Source: Lachnospiraceae bacterium Zagget2 (lineage in GTDB: Bacteria; Bacillota; Clostridia; Lachnospirales; Lachnospiraceae). From it: 64,000 bases of DNA. Where the stretch lies: NCBI GenBank assembly GCA_001941045.1, contig MSHD01000024.1, positions 80,898-144,897 of the forward strand, written 5' to 3'. How positions within the stretch are numbered: the first letter of the stretch is position 1; each line of letters begins with the position of its first letter. The notes under the pieces are model-generated. The model did not search any database and had not been told where the DNA came from. It was given only the letters and a program-made list of their open reading frames with translations. The translations under genes and the position numbers were made by a program. Shown piece by piece: positions 60,205 to 64,000 of this stretch.

Positions 60205-61587
60205 ATGAATGGAAAAAATGCAAATGCCGTCGATACAAGGACTACAGTAGGCTATGCCTTCGGTGAATTCGGAAGCCAGTTCAGCTGGTATATGATCAAC
60301 AGCTATCTGATGATCTTTTACACGGACATCGTGGGACTGGCAGCCGGTACGATCTCTCTCATCATGCTGATCGCGCGTGTCTGGGATGCGGTGAACGACC
60401 CGATGATGGGCATGCTCTGCGACCGTACCAATACGAAGTATGGGAGATTCCGCCCGTATATCATGTTCGCGCCGCCCTTCCTGGCGATTTTCAATATCCT
60501 GACCTTCACGGTCTTTCCGCTGGAGGGCGTGACGAAGGCGCTTGTCTGCCTCGTATGTTATGTCGGCACCGGCATGCTCTACACGATTGTGGCGACGGCC
60601 TACGCCAGCATGGTGAATGTGATCGCCAATACCTCTGAGGGACGCACAAAGCTCAACGCGGCCCGCAACTTCGGCAACGCGGCGAGCCAGATCATTCTCT
60701 CCGCGATCGCGATGCCTTTGATTCTTTACTTTGGCCAGAGCGACGTCGCGACGGCAAAGGGCTATTTCTGGACTGTGGTGGTGCTGTCCGTTATCATGAT
60801 TCCCTGCTTCGTAATCGTTTCCGTCTGCTGCAAGGAAAAGTATGTACCGAAGTATGACCCGCAGACTGCATCAATTGAGAAGAAAAGAAGCATCGGCGAG
60901 AGTGTCCGGACGATCCTGAAAAACGATCAGCTCGTGATCGTCGTCATCAATACGCTTGGCGGTACCATCGGCATCATGGGACGCATGAGCCTGCTGGCCT
61001 ACTATGTGATCTATGTCGTCGGTTCCTATACGATGATCGCCCCGATCTATGTGATCATGAATGTCGGAAACCTGCTCGGCAGCGCGTTGATCCCGGCGAT
61101 GACCAGAAGATTTGGAAAGCGCAATTATGCAGTCGGGCTGAATATTCTGATGATTGTCAGCTTTGTACTGATGTACATGTTCCCGGTCAACAATGTGCTG
61201 TATCTCGGCGGTATGTCCTTCCTCGTTGGTGTTTCGAACTCCGCGCAGGGCGTGATCTACGGTATGGTATCCGACTCCATCGACTATGGCGAGTGGAAGA
61301 CCGGCAACAAGGAAGTGGGACTTTCCTTCTCCTTCCTCAGCCTGTCCGTGAAGATCGCGACGGCGGTCTGCGGTTCTGTGGGCGTCCTTCTGCTGGCAGC
61401 GTCCGGCTATGTGGCGAACGCGCAGCAGACGGCGGAGGCCATGAACGGTATCAACCTCGTCGTCAATATTTTCCCGGCAGTCTGCGTGGGCATCTCACTG
61501 ATTCCGATGCTCTTCTATAAGCTGTCCAATGAGAAGATGGCTCAGATTGCGAAGGATCTGGCGGAGAGGAACGGCGCGAAGGCGTAA
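60205..61587 (+). CDS. GPH-family (MelB-like) cation symporter, first tandem copy
   Basis: The protein has 460 aa from ATG 60205 (SD gaagggg; ATG 60187 overlaps the previous stop and lacks spacing). Twelve membrane helices; VGYAFGEFGSQFSWYMINSY, RVWDAVNDPMMGMLCDRTNT (sodium-site Asp residues) and KYGRFRPYIMFAPPFLA are GPH motifs. The family imports sugars, glucuronides and, in gut anaerobes, aromatic glycosides or steroids. It is nearly the same as the next gene and equal in length. Confidence 0.9.
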   Translation: MNGKNANAVDTRTTVGYAFGEFGSQFSWYMINSYLMIFYTDIVGLAAGTISLIMLIARVWDAVNDPMMGMLCDRTNTKYGRFRPYIMFAPPFLAIFNILTFTVFPLEGVTKALVCLVCYVGTGMLYTIVATAYASMVNVIANTSEGRTKLNAARNFGNAASQIILSAIAMPLILYFGQSDVATAKGYFWTVVVLSVIMIPCFVIVSVCCKEKYVPKYDPQTASIEKKRSIGESVRTILKNDQLVIVVINTLGGTIGIMGRMSLLAYYVIYVVGSYTMIAPIYVIMNVGNLLGSALIPAMTRRFGKRNYAVGLNILMIVSFVLMYMFPVNNVLYLGGMSFLVGVSNSAQGVIYGMVSDSIDYGEWKTGNKEVGLSFSFLSLSVKIATAVCGSVGVLLLAASGYVANAQQTAEAMNGINLVVNIFPAVCVGISLIPMLFYKLSNEKMAQIAKDLAERNGAKA

Positions 61588-61607
61588 CGGAAAAGAGGAA
61601 AATCACT

Positions 61608-62990
61608 ATGAATGAAAAAAAGATAAATGATGTCAATACAAAGACCCTTGTGGGCTATTCTCTTGGCGAGCTGGGAAATCAGTGCAGCTGGTATATGATT
61701 AACAGCTACCTGATGATCTTCTATACGGATATCGTGGGACTGGCAGCCGGTACGATCTCCCTTATCATGCTGGTTGCGCGGGTATGGGATGCGGTGAATG
61801 ACCCGATGATGGGCATGATCTGCGACCGTACCAACACGAAATACGGAAGATTCCGGCCATATATTATGTTTGCGCCGCCGTTTCTGGCCATATTTAACAT
61901 TCTGACCTTCACGGTCTTTCCGCTTCAGGGAGTGACGAAGGCGCTCGTCTGTCTGGTGTGCTATGTCGGTACCGGCATGCTGTACACGGTTGTCTATACG
62001 GCCTACGCCAGCCTGGTAAACGTGATTTCCAACACCTCTGAGGGTCGCCTGAAGCTCTATGCGGGACGCAACTTTGGCAATGCGGCAAGTCAGATTATTC
62101 TCTCCGCGATTGTGATGCCCCTGATTTTATACTTCGGGCAGAGTGATGTCGCAACAGCAAAGGGTTATTTCTGGACCGCTATTGTACTGTCGATTGCAAT
62201 TATGCCGTTTTTCTGGATTGTGGCGATCTGCTGTAAGGAGAAATATACACCGCAGTATATGCCGCAGGCTGCCGCGACTGAGCAGAAGAGGAGTATCGGT
62301 GAGAGCATCCGGACGATCCTCAAAAATGATCAGCTGGTGTTGATTGTGATCAATACGCTTGGCGGTACGATTGGCATCATGGGACGCATGAGCCTCCTGG
62401 CCTACTATGTGATCTATGTGGTTGGCTCGTACACGATGATTGCCCCGATTTACGTAATTATGAATATCGGAAACCTGTTTGGCAGTCTGCTGATCCCGCG
62501 GATGACCCGGACCTTTGGCAAGCGCAATTATGCTTTTGGACTCAATATCCTGATGATTGTCAGCTTTGTGCTCATGTATATGTTCCCGGCCAACAATATT
62601 ATGTATCTGGGAATCATGTCCTTCCTGATCGGTATCTCGAACTCCGCGCAGGGCGTTGTACACGGTATGGTGTCCGATGCCATTGATTACGGTGATCTGA
62701 AGACCGGTCACAAGGAAGTGGGACTTGCCTTTTCGTTCCTCAGCCTGGCCGTGAAAATTTCGACGGCGGTCTGCGGTACAGCCGGTGTTCTGCTGCTGGC
62801 CGCGACGGGCTATGTGGCGAACGCGCAGCAGACACCCGCGGCGATGAATGGGATCAACCTAGTTGTCAATATTATTCCGGCAGTCTGCGTGGCAGTGTCA
62901 CTCATTCCACTGCTTTTCTATAAGCTGAACGATGAGAGAATGGCGGAGATCACAAGACAGCTTGAAGAGAGAAACAGAGTAGAAGCATAA
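61608..62990 (+). CDS. GPH-family (MelB-like) cation symporter, second tandem copy
   Basis: The protein has 460 aa, identical in length to its neighbour and alike through most segments (for example YINSYLMIFYTDIVGLAAG-type helix 1-2 and VGTGMLYT). Differences concentrate in the first residues, in VYTAYASLVNVISNTSEGRL versus ATAYASMVNVIANTSEGRT, and in the C-terminal tail. It is a clear tandem duplication; retention of both suggests two related substrates, for example a parent compound and its glycoside. The gap of 20 bp and aaaagaggaaa SD indicate one transcript. Confidence 0.9.
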   Translation: MNEKKINDVNTKTLVGYSLGELGNQCSWYMINSYLMIFYTDIVGLAAGTISLIMLVARVWDAVNDPMMGMICDRTNTKYGRFRPYIMFAPPFLAIFNILTFTVFPLQGVTKALVCLVCYVGTGMLYTVVYTAYASLVNVISNTSEGRLKLYAGRNFGNAASQIILSAIVMPLILYFGQSDVATAKGYFWTAIVLSIAIMPFFWIVAICCKEKYTPQYMPQAAATEQKRSIGESIRTILKNDQLVLIVINTLGGTIGIMGRMSLLAYYVIYVVGSYTMIAPIYVIMNIGNLFGSLLIPRMTRTFGKRNYAFGLNILMIVSFVLMYMFPANNIMYLGIMSFLIGISNSAQGVVHGMVSDAIDYGDLKTGHKEVGLAFSFLSLAVKISTAVCGTAGVLLLAATGYVANAQQTPAAMNGINLVVNIIPAVCVAVSLIPLLFYKLNDERMAEITRQLEERNRVEA

Positions 62991-63030
62991 TACAAAAAAC
63001 AATTATTGATGACGGGAAAGGAGATTGAAG

Positions 63031-64000
63031 TTGAAAACTTATGAAGCAGATGTAGTGGTAATCGCGGCGGGCCCGGCCGGCATGACGGCGGCCGTGCAGG
63101 CGGCGGAGGACGGGGCGGATGTCCTGGTGATTGAGAAGCAGCCGGTCATCGGCGGCGCGGCCAATATGGGCATGGGTCCGCTCGGAATCGGCACACGCTA
63201 CCAGAAACAGAGCATGAACGACATCACGGTGCAGAAGGCTTTTGAAATGTTCATGGAGTACACGCATTATAACGCGGACGCCGCCTGATCCGGCGCTACT
63301 TTGAGCAGTCCGCGGAGACGATCGAGTGGCTCGAGGAGATGGGCGTGGAGTTCGAGGGAGCGTTCCGCTATTTCCCGAAGTCGGAGGCAACCTGGCATAT
63401 CGTGAAGTCTGATCACGGCATCGGACCGCGCGCGGCTTCCTTTATGAACAAGGCGCTGTACGCGAGAGCACAGGAGCTCGGCGTTCGCTTCCTCGTGGAA
63501 ACGCCCGGAAAGAAGATTCTCATGGAGGAAGGAAAGGTCGCGGGCGTGCTCGCAACGGACAAGGACGGCGAGGAGGTTAAGATCAGCTGCAAGGCGGCTA
63601 TCATCTGCACCGGCGGCGCGGGTGCGAACAAGGAGCTCATCAAAGAAGAGACCGGCTATATTCACGGTGTCGATATGTTTAACTTCGCGATTCCCGGCAT
63701 CATGGGTGACGGCCTGAAGATGGCCTGGGAAGCGGGCGTGGACAAGCTTCCGGTGAGAATCGAGCAGGCAGCGGTTCTGGTAGGAACAGAGGAGCTTGCG
63801 GGCAGCGTCTGCAATGTCTTCTCACAGCCGAACCTGCTGGTGAACCGCAACGGGAAGCGCTTTATGAACGAGGATCAGATGCAGAACACGACCTTCATGT
63901 CCAATGCGCTGTCGCATCAGAAGGATCGCACGGGATTCAGCATTGTCGATTCGTCGATCGTTAAGTATTATATGCGCAACGGCGTGGACAATGTCAGCCT
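63031..64000 (+). pseudogene. FAD-dependent oxidoreductase, fumarate-reductase type, frameshifted and cut by window end
   Basis: The start is TTG 63031 (aaaggag 7 nt upstream). The N-terminal dinucleotide motif is VVVIAAGPAGMTAAVQAAED, with Ala replacing the first Gly of GxGxxG. The frame ends at TGA 63286-63288; one missing base near 63281 moves the gene to another frame that stays open to the window end (RLIRRYFEQSAETIEWLEEM, then ICTGGAGANKEL, GIMGDGLKMAWEAG). These are features of the flavoprotein subunit family that includes fumarate, urocanate and 3-ketosteroid reductases. It would reduce a C=C bond of the imported compound. Frameshift versus sequencing error is unresolved. Confidence 0.82.

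Noticed and set aside
1-64000. tRNA, rRNA, CRISPR arrays, complete insertion sequences
   Set aside because: No cloverleaf, rRNA core, regularly spaced repeats or transposase were recognised on reading; short or diverged cases could be missed by eye.

Overview
The window is about 64 kb of a fairly GC-rich Firmicutes chromosome, most likely a gut Clostridia/Lachnospiraceae-type anaerobe. This is inferred from the gene set: ptb-buk butyrate/acyl-phosphate genes, an ECF-type RibU behind an FMN riboswitch, glutamine synthetase followed by an ANTAR regulator, DUF6020 membrane proteins, DUF4143 ATPases and an OFA transporter. Promoters read as sigma-A type with 16-18 bp spacers. No rRNA, tRNA, CRISPR array or complete insertion sequence was seen.

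Layout. 0-9 kb: a truncated winged-helix protein, then a tight run of an AddA-like helicase, an AddB-like partner broken by an in-frame TAA, a 79-aa protein, an XpaC-like protein, TelA and a rhomboid protease, then a ketopantoate-reductase-like gene broken by an in-frame TGA. 9-10 kb: promoter, FMN riboswitch, terminator and ribU. 10-18 kb: a visibly AT-richer block with an ATPase/TOPRIM-like defence-type pair and a GntR-controlled catabolic cluster (split transketolase, 6-phosphogluconate-dehydrogenase/ApnO-like oxidoreductase, GltS-type carrier, esterase). 18-20 kb: tsaE and gltA. 20-31.5 kb: envelope glycosylation genes (GT2, two DUF6020 proteins, a GT39-like protein, a UGM-like flavoprotein, a radical SAM protein), interrupted by glnA and its ANTAR regulator. 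31.5-34 kb: glgB and a divergent TetR gene. 34-43 kb: a two-component system followed by a VTC/DUF4956/beta-helix lipoprotein/GT2-GtrA/phosphodiester glycosidase/transglutaminase operon that it probably controls. 43-48.4 kb: methyltransferase, an orphan frameshifted solute-binding protein, a DUF4143 ATPase and a HipA-like kinase. 48.6-64 kb: a large catabolic block.

The last block is the best candidate for an undescribed system. It combines ptb, two buk genes, pta, an OFA transporter, an alpha/beta hydrolase, a phosphopantetheinyl transferase, a PhlG/phloretin-hydrolase-family C-C hydrolase, a thiolase-like enzyme, a DUF35 zinc-ribbon/OB-fold protein fused to an acyl-carrier domain, a flavodoxin-like reductase with a zinc ribbon, two tandem GPH symporters and a fumarate-reductase-type flavoprotein. 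Together they suggest uptake and reduction of an acylated (poly)phenol or polyketide-like compound, release of the acyl chain, and ATP recovery through acyl phosphates. The promoter regions of pta and of the thiolase gene share two motifs at an identical 43-bp offset, which supports common control.

Four genes are interrupted (two in-frame stops, two single-base frameshifts). This could be real decay or consensus errors in the sequence, and the window alone cannot decide which.
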